Shown piece by piece: positions 54,449-64,000 of a DNA stretch of 64,000 nt; positions within the stretch are counted from its first letter, which is position 1; the number at the start of each line of letters is the position of its first letter. A model generated the notes under the pieces. That model made no database searches and was not told the DNA's origin. It saw nothing but the letters and a program-made list of their open reading frames with translations. Source of the stretch: Eoetvoesiella caeni (GTDB lineage Bacteria > Pseudomonadota > Gammaproteobacteria > Burkholderiales > Burkholderiaceae_B); NCBI RefSeq assembly GCF_003315175.1, contig NZ_QNRQ01000014.1, positions 1 to 64,000 of the forward strand, given 5' to 3'. The position numbers were made by a program, and so were the translations under genes.

Positions 54449-54968
54449 AAAGGCTGCGCCGAACGGGCGTTTGCGCATTCTGTCATCGGCCCACCTGGCG
54501 GCGGGGCAGTACCCCAGCCTGTCCGAGCTGGAGTTCGGCCTTATCGTGGCCAACAACGCCTTCGGACGCTGGGTAGTGCGCTGCATGCGCGCCGCCGGCG
54601 AACCCGACCTGGGCTTGACCGACATCCTGGTGCTGCATCATGTGCATCATCGTAAACGGCACAAGCGGCTGGCCGACATCTGTTTTACGCTGAATTACGA
54701 AGACAGCTACGTGATCAGCTATTCACTTAAAAAGCTATTGAAAATGAAGTTGGTCATGAGCGAAAAAGTCGGCAAGGAAGTGTTTTATCGCACTACCGAA
54801 AGCAGCAACGAATTGCTGGAGCGCTTTCGTGAAGTGCGCGAGCGTTGCCTGTTTCCCGGCGTCGAGGGCGAGCTAGCCAACAGCGAAGCCCTGTCCGACG
54901 TGGCCGAGCGCCTACGCCTGCTTTCAGGCTTGTACGATCAGGCCGCACGCGCGGCATCGTCGCTATGA
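54438..54968 (+). CDS. Winged-helix DNA-binding protein (MarR-like)
   Basis: The 176-residue protein has a winged-helix core similar to MarR-type regulators: [40 protein letters not shown] (recognition region) and the wing [20 protein letters not shown], flanked by helices. It is encoded inside the operon, with 11- and 4-bp overlaps on the two sides, so it is probably the local autoregulator. No ligand can be predicted. The start at 54438 follows AGGAGG. Confidence 0.8.
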   Translation: MTSEKAAPNGRLRILSSAHLAAGQYPSLSELEFGLIVANNAFGRWVVRCMRAAGEPDLGLTDILVLHHVHHRKRHKRLADICFTLNYEDSYVISYSLKKLLKMKLVMSEKVGKEVFYRTTESSNELLERFREVRERCLFPGVEGELANSEALSDVAERLRLLSGLYDQAARAASSL

Positions 54969-57900
54969 GCGCCGCAACGGGCGTGGCCCGTGCCGACGAA
55001 GGACGCTGGCAGTTCTGGGTCGATCGCGGCGGCACCTTTACCGATGTCGTGGCGCGCCGCCCCGATGGGCGGTTGGTAACAGCCAAGCTGCTGTCCGAAA
55101 ATCCCGAGCAATATCCCGACGCTGCGGTGCAGGGCATACGCCAGTTGCTGGGCGTCAAGGCCGGCGAGGCCGTGCCTGCCGAATTGATCGACGTCGTCAA
55201 GATGGGAACCACCGTCGCAACCAACGCCTTGCTGGAACGCAAGGGCGAGCGCGTGCTGCTGGTCGTGACGCGCGGTTTTCGCGACGCGCTGCGCATTGCC
55301 TACCAGAACCGTCCGCGCCTGTTCGATCGTGAAATTGTGCTGCCCGAACTCTTGCACGAAGAAGCCATTGAAGTCGACGAGCGCCTGGCCGCCGATGGCT
55401 CGGTGGTCATGCCGCTGGACGAGGCCGGAGCCCGCGTGGCTTTGCAGCAAGCCCGGGGGCGCGGCTTTACCGCTGTTGCCATCGTTCTGATGCACAGCTA
55501 TCGCAACGGCGAACACGAGGCCAGGCTGGCCGGCCTGGCCCGCGAACTGGGCTATACGCAGGTTTGCGCCTCGCACGAAGTGTCGCCCTTGATTCGCTAC
55601 GTTGCGCGCGGCGACACTACGGTCGTCGATGCCTACCTGTCGCCGGTGCTGCGCCGCTATGTCGACCACGTTGCGGCCGCCTTGCCGGGCGTGCGCCTGC
55701 AATTCATGCAATCCAGCGGCGGCCTGACCGACGCGCAGACATTCCAGGGCAAGGATTCCGTCCTGTCCGGGCCCGCGGGCGGTATTGTGGGCATGGCGGG
55801 CATTGCGCAGTCGGCCGGGCTGGACCGCGTCATCGGTTTCGACATGGGCGGCACGTCAACCGACGTGTCGCATTTTGCCGGCGAATACGAGCGCGCCTTC
55901 GATACCCTGGTGGCCGGCGTGCGCTTGCGCGCGCCCATGATGAGCATCCATACGGTGGCGGCGGGCGGCGGTTCCATCCTGCACTTCGACGGCGCTCGAC
56001 TGCGCGTCGGGCCTGAATCGGCCGGCGCCAACCCGGGGCCAGCCTGCTACCGGCGCGGCGGGCCGCTTACGGTGACCGACGCCAACCTGATGCTGGGCCG
56101 GATACAGGCCCATCATTTTCCCGAGGTCTTCGGACCGAACGCCGACCAGTCTCTGGACCTTGAAGTCGTGCAGGCGCGGTTTGCCGAGCTGGCGCAAGAA
56201 GTTTCTGCCGCTACCGGACGCGACGTATCGGGCGAGCAATTGGCCCAAGGATTCCTGGATATTGCCGTGGCCAATATGGCCAACGCCATCAAGCAGATTT
56301 CCGTACAGCGCGGCTACGACATTACCCGCTATACCCTGATTACCTTTGGCGGAGCGGGCGGCCAGCATGCCTGCCGCGTCGCCGACGAACTTTCCATGCC
56401 CCGCGTGCTGGTGCATCCGCTGGCCGGCGTGCTGTCCGCCTACGGCATGGGGCTGGCCGCCTCGACCGCCATGCGCGAACGCTCCGTCGAGTTACCCTGG
56501 GACGCCGATGGCGAGACCGCCGCGCGCCGCACTCTCGAAGAGCTGGCGGGCATTGCGCGCGCCGATCTGCTGGCGCAGGAAATTCCGGCGGACATCATCC
56601 AGATAAAGAACATCGTGCACTTGCGCTATGCCGGCACCGATACCGCCTTGCCCGTGGCACTGGACGGCACGCAAGCCATGCTTAAGGCGTTTGAAAAAGC
56701 CTATTTGCAGCGCTTCTCGTTTTTGATGCCCGAGCGCGGCCTCGTTATAGAATCCGTTGTGGCCGAAGCTATCGCGGATGAGTCCGGGCAGATCTTCCAG
56801 GCCTTTTCCGAAGGCAACGGGTCCGCCCGGCCGGGCGGTCCTGAAGCGGCCGACAGCGTGCGCATGCGCGTGGCCGACGAGTGGCGCACATGCCCCCTGT
56901 ATCGCAGCGCCGACCTGCGCGCGGACGACGTCATTGCCGGCCCCGCCATGATTACCGACGCCAATGCCACCACGCTGGTCGACGATGGCTGGCGCGCCAC
57001 GGTAACGGCACGCGGCGACATGCTGCTGGAACGCGCAGTACCCCGGCCGCAACGGTTCGCCGTGGGCACCGACGCCGATCCCGTCATGCTTGAAATCTTC
57101 AACAACCTCTTCATGTCGATTGCCGAGCAAATGGGCTATCGGCTGCAAAACACCGCGCACTCTGTCAACATCAAAGAGCGCCTGGATTTCTCATGCGCCA
57201 TCTTTGATTCATCGGGCGAGCTGGTGGCCAACGCCCCGCACATTCCCGTGCACCTGGGCTCGATGAGTGCCAGCGTGCAGGCTATCATCCAGGACAACGC
57301 CGGCAGCCTGCGGCCCGGCGACGTCTACGTGCTGAACAACCCTTACGCAGGCGGCACCCACCTGCCCGACGTCACCGTCGTGACACCTGTATTCGACCAG
57401 GCCGGCCGGGACATCCTGTTCTATGTGGGCTCGCGCGGCCATCATGCCGACATCGGCGGCCTGACTCCGGGTTCCATGCCTTCCGACTCCAGGACCATAG
57501 AAGACGAAGGCGTGTTGATCACCAACTTCCGCCTGGTGGAAAACGGCCGCATGCAAGAAGACAGCATGCGCCAATTGCTGGCCGGTGCGCGCTACCCCGC
57601 GCGCAATATCGACCAGAACCTCGCGGACCTGCGCGCCCAGATAGCCGCCAACGAAAAAGGCCGCGAAGAACTGTTGAAAATGGTGGATGCCTTTGGCCTG
57701 GATGTCGTGCATGCCTATATGCGGCATGTTCAGGACAACGCCGAAGAATCCGTGCGCCGCGTCATCGCTACCCTGCACGATGGCGAATTTACGCAACTGC
57801 TCGACAACGGCGCGCGCATCCAGGTCAAGCTGAAAGTCGACCATGAAACGCGCAGCGCCACGCTGGACTTCACCGGCACCTCGGCGCAACTGCCGAACAA

Positions 57901-58633
57901 CTTCAATGCACCGCGCGCCGTCACGACCGCCGCGGTGCTATATGTCTTTCGCACCATGGTGGAAGCCGACATCCCGATCAACGCCGGCGGGCTCAAGCCG
58001 CTTAAGCTTGTCGTGCCCCAGGATTCCATGCTGAACCCCAGCTACCCCGCGGCCGTGGTCGCGGGCAACGTCGAAACCTCCAGCTGCGTCACCAACGCCC
58101 TGTACGGCGCCCTGGGCGTCATGGCCGGCAGCCAGCCCACCATGAACAACCTGACTTTCGGCAACGCCCAGTATCAGTACTACGAAACCATTTCGGGCGG
58201 CTCCGGCGCGGGCGGGCGCTTCGACGCCCAGGGCAAGCTGGTCGGCGGCTTCAACGGTACTTCCGTCGTGCAAACCCAAATGACCAACTCGCGCATGACC
58301 GATCCCGAAGTCCTGGAATTGCGTTTCCCCGTGCGCCTGGAACGCTACATAATTCGCCAGAATTCCGGCGGCGCCGGCCGCTGGCACGGCGGCAACGGCG
58401 GTGTCCGCAGCCTGCGCTTCCTGGAACCCATGACAGTCTCTACCCTGTCCAACGGCTGGATCCACCCCGCCTTCGGCGCCGCGGGCGGCCAGCCCGGAGC
58501 CCTGGGCAAGTCCAGGGTAATCCGTGGCAACGGCAAGGTCGAAGAATTGGCTCACGCCGACCAGGCCGAATTGCAGGCGGGCGACATGTTCGAAATAGAA
58601 ACGCCGGGCGGCGGCGGCTACGGAGCAGCCTGA
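54965..58633 (+). CDS. Hydantoinase/oxoprolinase family protein, HyuA-HyuB fusion (5-oxoprolinase-like)
   Basis: The 1,222-residue protein joins HyuA (about 1-690) and HyuB (about 700-1222), as in ATP-dependent 5-oxoprolinase; related enzymes open N-methylhydantoin or caprolactam or carboxylate ketones. The HyuA part has the ATP-site motifs [26 protein letters not shown] and [12 protein letters not shown]. The HyuB part has [30 protein letters not shown] and the glycine-rich end [12 protein letters not shown]. The start at 54965 overlaps the regulator stop. Its place in an importer-flavoprotein operon argues for a catabolic substrate rather than housekeeping 5-oxoproline, but the substrate is unproved. 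Confidence 0.9.
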   Translation: MSAATGVARADEGRWQFWVDRGGTFTDVVARRPDGRLVTAKLLSENPEQYPDAAVQGIRQLLGVKAGEAVPAELIDVVKMGTTVATNALLERKGERVLLVVTRGFRDALRIAYQNRPRLFDREIVLPELLHEEAIEVDERLAADGSVVMPLDEAGARVALQQARGRGFTAVAIVLMHSYRNGEHEARLAGLARELGYTQVCASHEVSPLIRYVARGDTTVVDAYLSPVLRRYVDHVAAALPGVRLQFMQSSGGLTDAQTFQGKDSVLSGPAGGIVGMAGIAQSAGLDRVIGFDMGGTSTDVSHFAGEYERAFDTLVAGVRLRAPMMSIHTVAAGGGSILHFDGARLRVGPESAGANPGPACYRRGGPLTVTDANLMLGRIQAHHFPEVFGPNADQSLDLEVVQARFAELAQEVSAATGRDVSGEQLAQGFLDIAVANMANAIKQISVQRGYDITRYTLITFGGAGGQHACRVADELSMPRVLVHPLAGVLSAYGMGLAASTAMRERSVELPWDADGETAARRTLEELAGIARADLLAQEIPADIIQIKNIVHLRYAGTDTALPVALDGTQAMLKAFEKAYLQRFSFLMPERGLVIESVVAEAIADESGQIFQAFSEGNGSARPGGPEAADSVRMRVADEWRTCPLYRSADLRADDVIAGPAMITDANATTLVDDGWRATVTARGDMLLERAVPRPQRFAVGTDADPVMLEIFNNLFMSIAEQMGYRLQNTAHSVNIKERLDFSCAIFDSSGELVANAPHIPVHLGSMSASVQAIIQDNAGSLRPGDVYVLNNPYAGGTHLPDVTVVTPVFDQAGRDILFYVGSRGHHADIGGLTPGSMPSDSRTIEDEGVLITNFRLVENGRMQEDSMRQLLAGARYPARNIDQNLADLRAQIAANEKGREELLKMVDAFGLDVVHAYMRHVQDNAEESVRRVIATLHDGEFTQLLDNGARIQVKLKVDHETRSATLDFTGTSAQLPNNFNAPRAVTTAAVLYVFRTMVEADIPINAGGLKPLKLVVPQDSMLNPSYPAAVVAGNVETSSCVTNALYGALGVMAGSQPTMNNLTFGNAQYQYYETISGGSGAGGRFDAQGKLVGGFNGTSVVQTQMTNSRMTDPEVLELRFPVRLERYIIRQNSGGAGRWHGGNGGVRSLRFLEPMTVSTLSNGWIHPAFGAAGGQPGALGKSRVIRGNGKVEELAHADQAELQAGDMFEIETPGGGGYGAA

Positions 58634-58634
58634 G

Positions 58635-58664
58635 TCAAATCCAAGGCAATTGCCTTGGATTTGA
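58635..58664. repeat. Perfect 30-bp palindrome after the hydantoinase gene
   Basis: TCAAATCCAAGGCAA is followed directly by its exact reverse complement, centred between 58649 and 58650. It begins two bases after the hydantoinase stop and lies between convergent genes. It could be a bidirectional terminator without a T-run or a protein-binding site. Confidence 0.7.
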
Positions 58665-58711
58665 GCAAGCGACGCGCAAGGCTTTTAGTAGCACAGCGAC
58701 TTGTGCGCCGG

Positions 58712-58999
58712 CTACTTCAGATAAGTACGCAGCATCTTCATCAGCGCGTCGATTTCCGCATCGGGATCAATGACCGCAGGACGCGTTGCGTTGCTAGAGC
58801 TGCCGAACAACTCGCGAAGATGGCTGTCCAGGACTTCGGCCATCAAACCATTCGCCGCGCCTCGAAGCGCGGCGATTTGCTGCAGCAGGGCGCTGCAGTC
58901 GGTCCCTTCCTCGACAGCCCGCGCAAGGGCTTCGGCCTGGCCCTTGATGCGGCTCAAGCGCGTGATGACGCGCTTTTTGTCTTCCGGCGAGTAAGGCAT
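58712..58999 (-). CDS. frmR: FrmR/RcnR family formaldehyde- or metal-responsive repressor
   Basis: FrmR is a small helical repressor inactivated when formaldehyde crosslinks its N-terminal amine to a cysteine. The 95-residue protein has the family pattern MPYSPEDKKRVITRLSRIKG, the key Cys in GTDCSALLQQIAALRGA and the His in EVLDSHLRELF. Pro at position 2 and the single Cys fit FrmR better than metal sensors. It is downstream of frmA on the same strand with a 9-bp gap, the reverse of the order frmR-frmA in enterobacteria. Confidence 0.9.
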   Translation of the reverse strand: MPYSPEDKKRVITRLSRIKGQAEALARAVEEGTDCSALLQQIAALRGAANGLMAEVLDSHLRELFGSSSNATRPAVIDPDAEIDALMKMLRTYLK

Positions 59000-59008
59000 C
59001 AGGTGCCG

Positions 59009-60148
<1,140 letters not shown>

Positions 60149-60223
60149 TCAACCAGCACCTTCAATGCCGGCCCCAAAAGCAATATAAGAACAGATCGTC
60201 GACCGGTCTGCCCAAGATGTTTG

Positions 60224-60255
60224 ATACTACCCAGGAGTATAGCGCAACATACTCC
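60224..60255 (-). promoter_or_regulatory. Candidate FrmR operator upstream of frmA
   Basis: ATACTACCCAGGAGTAT (60224-60240) is an interrupted palindrome with the ATAC(T)..C/G tract..(A)GTAT layout of FrmR/RcnR sites. A further half-site ATACTCC follows at 60249-60255. The match is by eye. Confidence 0.5.
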
Positions 60256-60301
60256 GGGCGGATATAAGCTAAAACGCAATCGTCTGTTTCGGCAGCACAA
60301 C

Positions 60302-60346
60302 TTCGAAATGGAAACTGCGGGAGGCGGAGGTTACGGAGCGACGTAA
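60302..60346 (+). pseudogene. 3' end remnant of a second hydantoinase B gene
   Basis: The 15 codons FEMETAGGGGYGAT plus stop match the C terminus of the HyuA-HyuB fusion at 58589-58633 ([14 protein letters not shown] plus stop). The bases are similar but not identical, so this is a relic of a paralogue rather than a fresh copy. Homology upstream disappears in the frmA promoter region. The remnant lies just before the nested palindrome. Confidence 0.55.
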
Positions 60347-60609
60347 TCCCAAAACGCCAAGCCGGCGGGCCATGCGCCGGGCAGCGAAGTTGGAGCAAGC
60401 CGCGCCAGCAGCCATTTTCGGGGTGCAAGCGAGCAGCTGTTCGAACGCGGCGTTTACGGGCAGCCGGGGGCTGCCCGTTCGCGTGAGTTCTGCGAGCGCC
60501 CGAAAATGGCTGCTGGCGCGGGTAGCCACAGCTGTGCTGTGGCCGCAGCGACCTGAGCGGGGCGGCGCATGGCCCGCCGGCCGCTCAAGAACTCAAAAAA
60601 AACCGCCGT
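60347..60609. other. Gene-free region dominated by a nested palindrome
   Basis: I see no gene in these 263 bp between the hyuB remnant and the ABC binding-protein gene. Almost the whole stretch is the structured element listed at 60361-60581, followed by a run of A that reads as T on the minus strand's complement side (60595-60602). Confidence 0.6.
60361..60581. repeat. Nested inverted-repeat element, about 220 bp
   Basis: An outer 19-bp perfect pair (60361-60379 with 60563-60581) encloses a 22-bp perfect pair (60401-60422 with 60499-60520). Inside is a GGGCAGCC / GGCTGCCC hairpin near 60459-60477, and another small hairpin (AGCCACAGC / GCTGTGGC) lies near 60523-60542. The arms are G+C-rich. 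It may be a MITE-like element, a compound terminator or a structured RNA; it encodes no protein. Confidence 0.7.
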
Positions 60610-61764
60610 TTATTTCAACAAACGCCAATGCCCGTCCTTGACCGTCAGCAACTCACGGCCACGCTCGTCGAAACCGCTATGGTCCTCGGGCGTCATGTTA
60701 TAGACCCCCTGCGTAGCCACCAACTCCTTGGTCTGCTCGAGCGCATCGCGCAAAGCGCTGCGGAACTCCTTCGTGCCCGGCTTCGCCTTTGCCGCCGCAA
60801 CCGGAATAGCCTTCTCAAGCAACAGACCGGCGTCATACACATTCGCGCCGAACGTAGCAGGCTTCTCCTTGTACATCGCCTCATAGCGTGCAATATAGTC
60901 CGCGGCCACCTTCTTCGACGGATTGCTGTCCGGAATTTCGTCCATCACCAGCATCAAGCTGGCTGCCAGAACCGTACCGTCCACATCCTTGCCGCCCAGC
61001 TTCAAGAACGCCGGCAGCGCAGCACCATGAGTCTGATAGTACGTGCCCTTGTAGCCCTGCTTCACCAGCGTTACCTCGGGCAAGACCGCAGCGGCGCCCG
61101 TACCCGCAATCAACACCGCATCCGGCTTGGCCGCCAGAATCTTCAAGGACTGGCCTGTTACCGAACTGTCCGAACGCTGATAGCGCTCGGTCACCACGAT
61201 CTTGATGTTGTTCTTGGCCGCAAGACCGCTCATGACCTTCAGCCAGTCCTCGCCGAACGCATCGTTCAGGCCAATAAAGCCAAGCGTTTTCACCCCGGTC
61301 TTGACCATATGCTTGATTAGCGCATCGGCAATAATGTCCGTATTTTGCGTGGTCTTGAACACCCACTTCTTTTCCGGCGTCATGGGCAGCACCACCGAGG
61401 CCGTGCCCACCGGCGCCAGCATGGGCGTGCCCGATTCCGCCGCAAACTGAATGACGCTCATGGCGTTGGGCGAGCCCGACGGTCCAATCAGCGCATCGAC
61501 CTTGTCGTCGGTAATCAGCTTCTTGAAGTTGGTGACCGACTGCGTGACATCGCTGGCGTCATCCAGGGAAATGTACTGGACCGTAAGGTCGCCGACTTTG
61601 GTGGGCATCAGCGCAACAGTGTTGCGCTGCGAAATGCCGATAAGCGCGGTGGGGCCGGTAGACGACGTTACCACGCCGATTTTTACTTGCGCTTGAGACA
61701 GGGCCGGCGCAGCGCTGAAAGCCGATAAAACAGCGAGTGCAATCGTGATTTTTTTAATATTCAT
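60610..61764 (-). CDS. ABC transporter substrate-binding protein, branched-chain type
   Basis: The 384-residue precursor has a signal peptide (about 1-26, ending ALSQA) and the two-lobed receptor fold: VKIGVVTSSTGPTALIGISQ, VDALIGPSGSPNAMSVIQF, LGFIGLNDAFGEDWLKVM and YDAGLLLEKAIPVA. No permease or ATPase genes are beside it, so it may use the importer encoded at 48865-52320 or another one. It lies downstream of the SDR and cyclase genes on the same strand after a 142-bp gap, suggesting its ligand is related to their substrate. Confidence 0.92.
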   Translation of the reverse strand: MNIKKITIALAVLSAFSAAPALSQAQVKIGVVTSSTGPTALIGISQRNTVALMPTKVGDLTVQYISLDDASDVTQSVTNFKKLITDDKVDALIGPSGSPNAMSVIQFAAESGTPMLAPVGTASVVLPMTPEKKWVFKTTQNTDIIADALIKHMVKTGVKTLGFIGLNDAFGEDWLKVMSGLAAKNNIKIVVTERYQRSDSSVTGQSLKILAAKPDAVLIAGTGAAAVLPEVTLVKQGYKGTYYQTHGAALPAFLKLGGKDVDGTVLAASLMLVMDEIPDSNPSKKVAADYIARYEAMYKEKPATFGANVYDAGLLLEKAIPVAAAKAKPGTKEFRSALRDALEQTKELVATQGVYNMTPEDHSGFDERGRELLTVKDGHWRLLK

Positions 61765-61906
61765 GGTACATGCTCTTTTTAATAGGTGTTGGCGGAAAGT
61801 AGCAAATAACTAATAAAAGTACGACAGTTGTTGTGTCTCGGTGTGCTGTTTGGCAAGTTTGTGCATTCAAGTCCACTAAACACTAAACAGCTCGTTCGGC
61901 ACAGGG

Positions 61907-62635
61907 TTAAATAGTGATAGAGCCGATGCTGGCGCCACCGCATACATACAGGGTCTGGCCGGTAACGAAACTATTGGCCGGGTCCGAGAAAAACATCACC
62001 GCGCGCGCCACATCGTCGGCGCGGCCCAGGCGTTGAACGGGAATGCCCTTGGCGATATTGGCTTCGCGGTCGCTGCCCGCCTCGACCACATCGTAGAACA
62101 TATCGGTCTGGATAGGTCCGGGCGCGACGACGTTTACGGTAATGCCCTTGGGCGCCAGTTCCAGCGCCCAGGTGCGGGCCATGCCTATCATGCCCGACTT
62201 GGTCGCCGAATACGCGGTGCGGGTTTGCAGGCCCAGGGCGCCGCGCGAAGACATCAGCACAATGCGCCCGAAGTTCTGTTCTTTCATGTGGGGCAGGCAG
62301 GCCTGGGCCAGCGTAATGGCCGAGCCCAGGTGAATCTGGGTCAGGCCCTGCAGCTCGTCCAGCCCCACGTCTTCAAGCAGATGGGGCCAGATCACGCCAG
62401 CGTTATGAATAAGGTGGGAAACCTTGAACTGGCCGGCGACCTGATCCGCGGCTTCTTTGGTGGCTGTCGCATCGAGCAGGTCGACCTTGACCGAGTGCAG
62501 GTTTGCATGCGTGAAGTCGGGGTCGCGGCGCGCCATTGAAACGACGGTATAGCCCGCAGCCAGCAATTGGCGGCTGATTTCGGCCCCGATGCCGGCGCTG
62601 CCGCCCGTGACGATGGCTGTGTGGGATGTAGACAA
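61907..62635 (-). CDS. SDR family oxidoreductase
   Basis: This 242-residue short-chain dehydrogenase has all the classical residues: the nucleotide loop TGGSAGIG, NAG in LIHNAGVIW, the catalytic Ser in VLMSSRGALG and the Tyr-Lys pair in AYSATKSGM, with the late VAPGPIQTDMF. It should catalyse NAD(P)-linked alcohol/ketone conversion. It follows the cyclase-family gene by 33 bp on the same strand, so they probably act together. The substrate is unknown. Confidence 0.92.
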   Translation of the reverse strand: MSTSHTAIVTGGSAGIGAEISRQLLAAGYTVVSMARRDPDFTHANLHSVKVDLLDATATKEAADQVAGQFKVSHLIHNAGVIWPHLLEDVGLDELQGLTQIHLGSAITLAQACLPHMKEQNFGRIVLMSSRGALGLQTRTAYSATKSGMIGMARTWALELAPKGITVNVVAPGPIQTDMFYDVVEAGSDREANIAKGIPVQRLGRADDVARAVMFFSDPANSFVTGQTLYVCGGASIGSITI

Positions 62636-62668
62636 AATATGGACTCCCTGCGGTAATCGTTAAGCTCG

Positions 62669-63460
62669 TTACGAGACAGTATTGGGCACAAGCGCCAGTA
62701 CGCGCAAGGGGCTGCCCGAGCCGCTGCGTATTTTCAGCGGCGCCGAAAAGATGACGCTGCCCTTGGGCGGCAGCTTGTGCAGATTGGTCATGCATTGCAG
62801 GCCGTAGCGGTTGTTGCCATGCATGAAGTAGTGGCAGGGATAGGGCGGGTCCAGGTGCTGGGCCTGGCCGGCATCGGTGCCCACCGACTCGGTGCCAAAG
62901 CCATGTGCATCGCGCTCTTTGATCATCCAGGGCACGACTTGCGCATCGGGCCCGGGCGAATGGGCGCCGTCGTCCTGCATGTTCAGGTAGTCGCCGGGCT
63001 TGTCGCGCTGCGACCAGTCGGTGCGCATGAAGACCCAGGAACGCGCGGGTATCTTGCCGTGCTTGGCTTCCCATTGCTCGACGAAGTCGATGGTCAGCAG
63101 GAAGTCCGGGTTGTCGCGGCATTCGGCCGAGCAGTCGATGACGCAGGCGTCGGCAATAAACGATTCCAGGGGAATCGAGTCGACCGTATTGTCGGGCAGG
63201 TCTTTGCCTGAAACCCAGTGCACAGGCGCATCGAAGTGTGTGCCGGTGTGCTCGGACATGGAAAAATTATTCCAGTACCAGGCGGGTCCGCGTTCGTCGT
63301 AGCGCGAGATCTCTTCAATGCGAAACGGCCAGGCCTGGCCGAATTCCGGCGGCATGACGATGGTGGGGAATTCAGGGGCCAGCGTTTCGGTCAGGTCGAC
63401 GATGCGAATTTTGCCGCTTAGCAGCTCCGCCATGAATTGGGTTAATACGCTTGTGCTCAT
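62669..63460 (-). CDS. Cyclase family protein (kynurenine formamidase-like hydrolase)
   Basis: The 263-residue protein belongs to the metal-dependent cyclase/kynurenine formamidase family, which opens amide or imide bonds and includes isatin hydrolase. The family signature SEHTGTHFDAPVHW, with two metal-binding His and an Asp, is intact. IVDLTETLAPEFPTIVMPPE begins the fold, and GTESVGTDAGQAQHLDPPYP lies near the end of the active site. The start at 63460 has GGAG upstream. With SDR genes on both sides it looks like part of a small catabolic operon. Confidence 0.88.
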   Translation of the reverse strand: MSTSVLTQFMAELLSGKIRIVDLTETLAPEFPTIVMPPEFGQAWPFRIEEISRYDERGPAWYWNNFSMSEHTGTHFDAPVHWVSGKDLPDNTVDSIPLESFIADACVIDCSAECRDNPDFLLTIDFVEQWEAKHGKIPARSWVFMRTDWSQRDKPGDYLNMQDDGAHSPGPDAQVVPWMIKERDAHGFGTESVGTDAGQAQHLDPPYPCHYFMHGNNRYGLQCMTNLHKLPPKGSVIFSAPLKIRSGSGSPLRVLALVPNTVS

Positions 63461-63517
63461 TCTTGCTCCGAAAGCCGGCCCGGGCATCGGGCCAGGCCAA
63501 TATGGCGGCGGGCGGGC

Positions 63518-64000
63518 TCAGGCTTGGCTGCCTAGCTCGCGCTCGAGTCCTTTGGGGTTGTCCTGCATGCGGGCCAGAAACTCCTGGGCCACATCGCCGA
63601 CATAGGCTTCTTCGACTCCATCGCGCAACGCGCGCACAATGGCTTTGGCCAGCACGGCCGGGCTGACGCGGGGCGGCGGAGTCAGTTGCTCCCATTCGTA
63701 ATCGATAGGGCCGGAAAATACATGGATAACGCGTATGCCGGCGGGGCGCAATTCATTGCGCAGGCACTGGCTGGCCGATAGCGCGGCCGCTTGCGAGGCC
63801 GACCACATGCCGCGTGCCGGCAAATTAAGCTGGGCATAAATGGATAAAGAGTTGACCCAGGCAACCGCGCTGTTGACGCCGTCCGAGGCGCGCCCCGCCA
63901 TGGCGGGGCCGAAGTGCTGGGCCAGGCGCATCAGGCCCAGGCAATTCACGTTCAGGGCATCATGCGCCTTCAGCAGGTCGCGGCTGTGCAAAATGCCGCC
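63518..64000 (-). CDS. SDR family protein, C-terminal part (partial at window edge), catalytic residues replaced
   Basis: The gene runs off the right end; 160 codons are visible. It has SDR landmarks: the NVNCLGLMRLAQ helix, NSLSIYAQLNLPARG (catalytic Ser region) and GIRVIHVFSGPIDYEW. Where active SDRs have Tyr-x-x-x-Lys, this protein has Trp-Ser-Ala-Ser-Gln (GMWSASQAAALSAS), so both Tyr and Lys are missing. It is probably non-catalytic or uses other chemistry. It is 57 bp upstream of the cyclase gene on the same strand. Confidence 0.85.
   Translation of the reverse strand, partial: GGILHSRDLLKAHDALNVNCLGLMRLAQHFGPAMAGRASDGVNSAVAWVNSLSIYAQLNLPARGMWSASQAAALSASQCLRNELRPAGIRVIHVFSGPIDYEWEQLTPPPRVSPAVLAKAIVRALRDGVEEAYVGDVAQEFLARMQDNPKGLERELGSQA

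Overview
The window looks like chromosome of a high-GC betaproteobacterium of the order Burkholderiales, most likely Alcaligenaceae (Bordetella, Achromobacter or Pusillimonas-like). The grounds are the gene order sspBA - petCBA - mscL - htrA-like - tatCBA - his operon - murA - ibaG - ABC exporter - mla - gltDB, the short HisG form, and protein sequences that read like that family. No rRNA or CRISPR array is present. There is one tRNA (Thr-TGT).

Region 1 (1-500): the 3' end of an ISL3-family insertion sequence, about 200 bp without a gene, then tRNA-Thr with its terminator. Region 2 (567-28408): housekeeping genes, almost all on the minus strand. They are the SspB/SspA pair, the cytochrome bc1 complex (petABC), MscL, a Nif3-like protein, an HtrA-type protease, the Tat translocase, histidine biosynthesis without hisC, MurA, an IbaG/BolA protein, an ABC-2 exporter, the Mla phospholipid system without an mlaB gene beside it, and glutamate synthase. 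Region 3 (28409-30964): a divergent gltB promoter region with a probable small RNA, a transposase-derived RAYT protein without its HUH histidines, fghA, and a scar of an IS3-family element.

Region 4 (30965-47350): an accessory catabolic island, visibly richer in A+T than its surroundings. One plus-strand block encodes a two-component flavin monooxygenase (LLM enzyme plus flavin reductase), a TRAP transporter, a VOC-fold enzyme, an alpha/beta hydrolase, a LuxR-type regulator, a CaiB-type CoA-transferase and an HMG-CoA lyase family enzyme. This reads as uptake, oxidation, ring opening or hydrolysis, CoA activation and C-C cleavage of an unknown carboxylate. A facing minus-strand block has a Rieske oxygenase and an ABC binding-protein gene cut in two by a complete 2,698-bp IS21-family element with a 6-bp target duplication. 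A MarR regulator diverges from it across a clear palindrome, and a TlpA-like thioredoxin follows.

Region 5 (47582-64000): a second accessory block. A branched-chain-type ABC importer (binding protein, fused LivH-LivM permease, two ATPases) is translationally coupled to a fumarate-reductase-like flavoprotein, a small 2Fe-2S protein, a winged-helix regulator and a 1,222-residue HyuA-HyuB (5-oxoprolinase/hydantoinase) fusion. It is followed by frmR and frmA (glutathione-dependent formaldehyde oxidation), a tiny hyuB 3' remnant, a 220-bp nested palindrome, another ABC binding protein, an SDR dehydrogenase, a cyclase-family hydrolase and, running off the end, an SDR homologue that lacks the catalytic Tyr and Lys. 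I infer that this block imports and degrades a cyclic amide, imide or related compound; the substrate cannot be read from the sequence.
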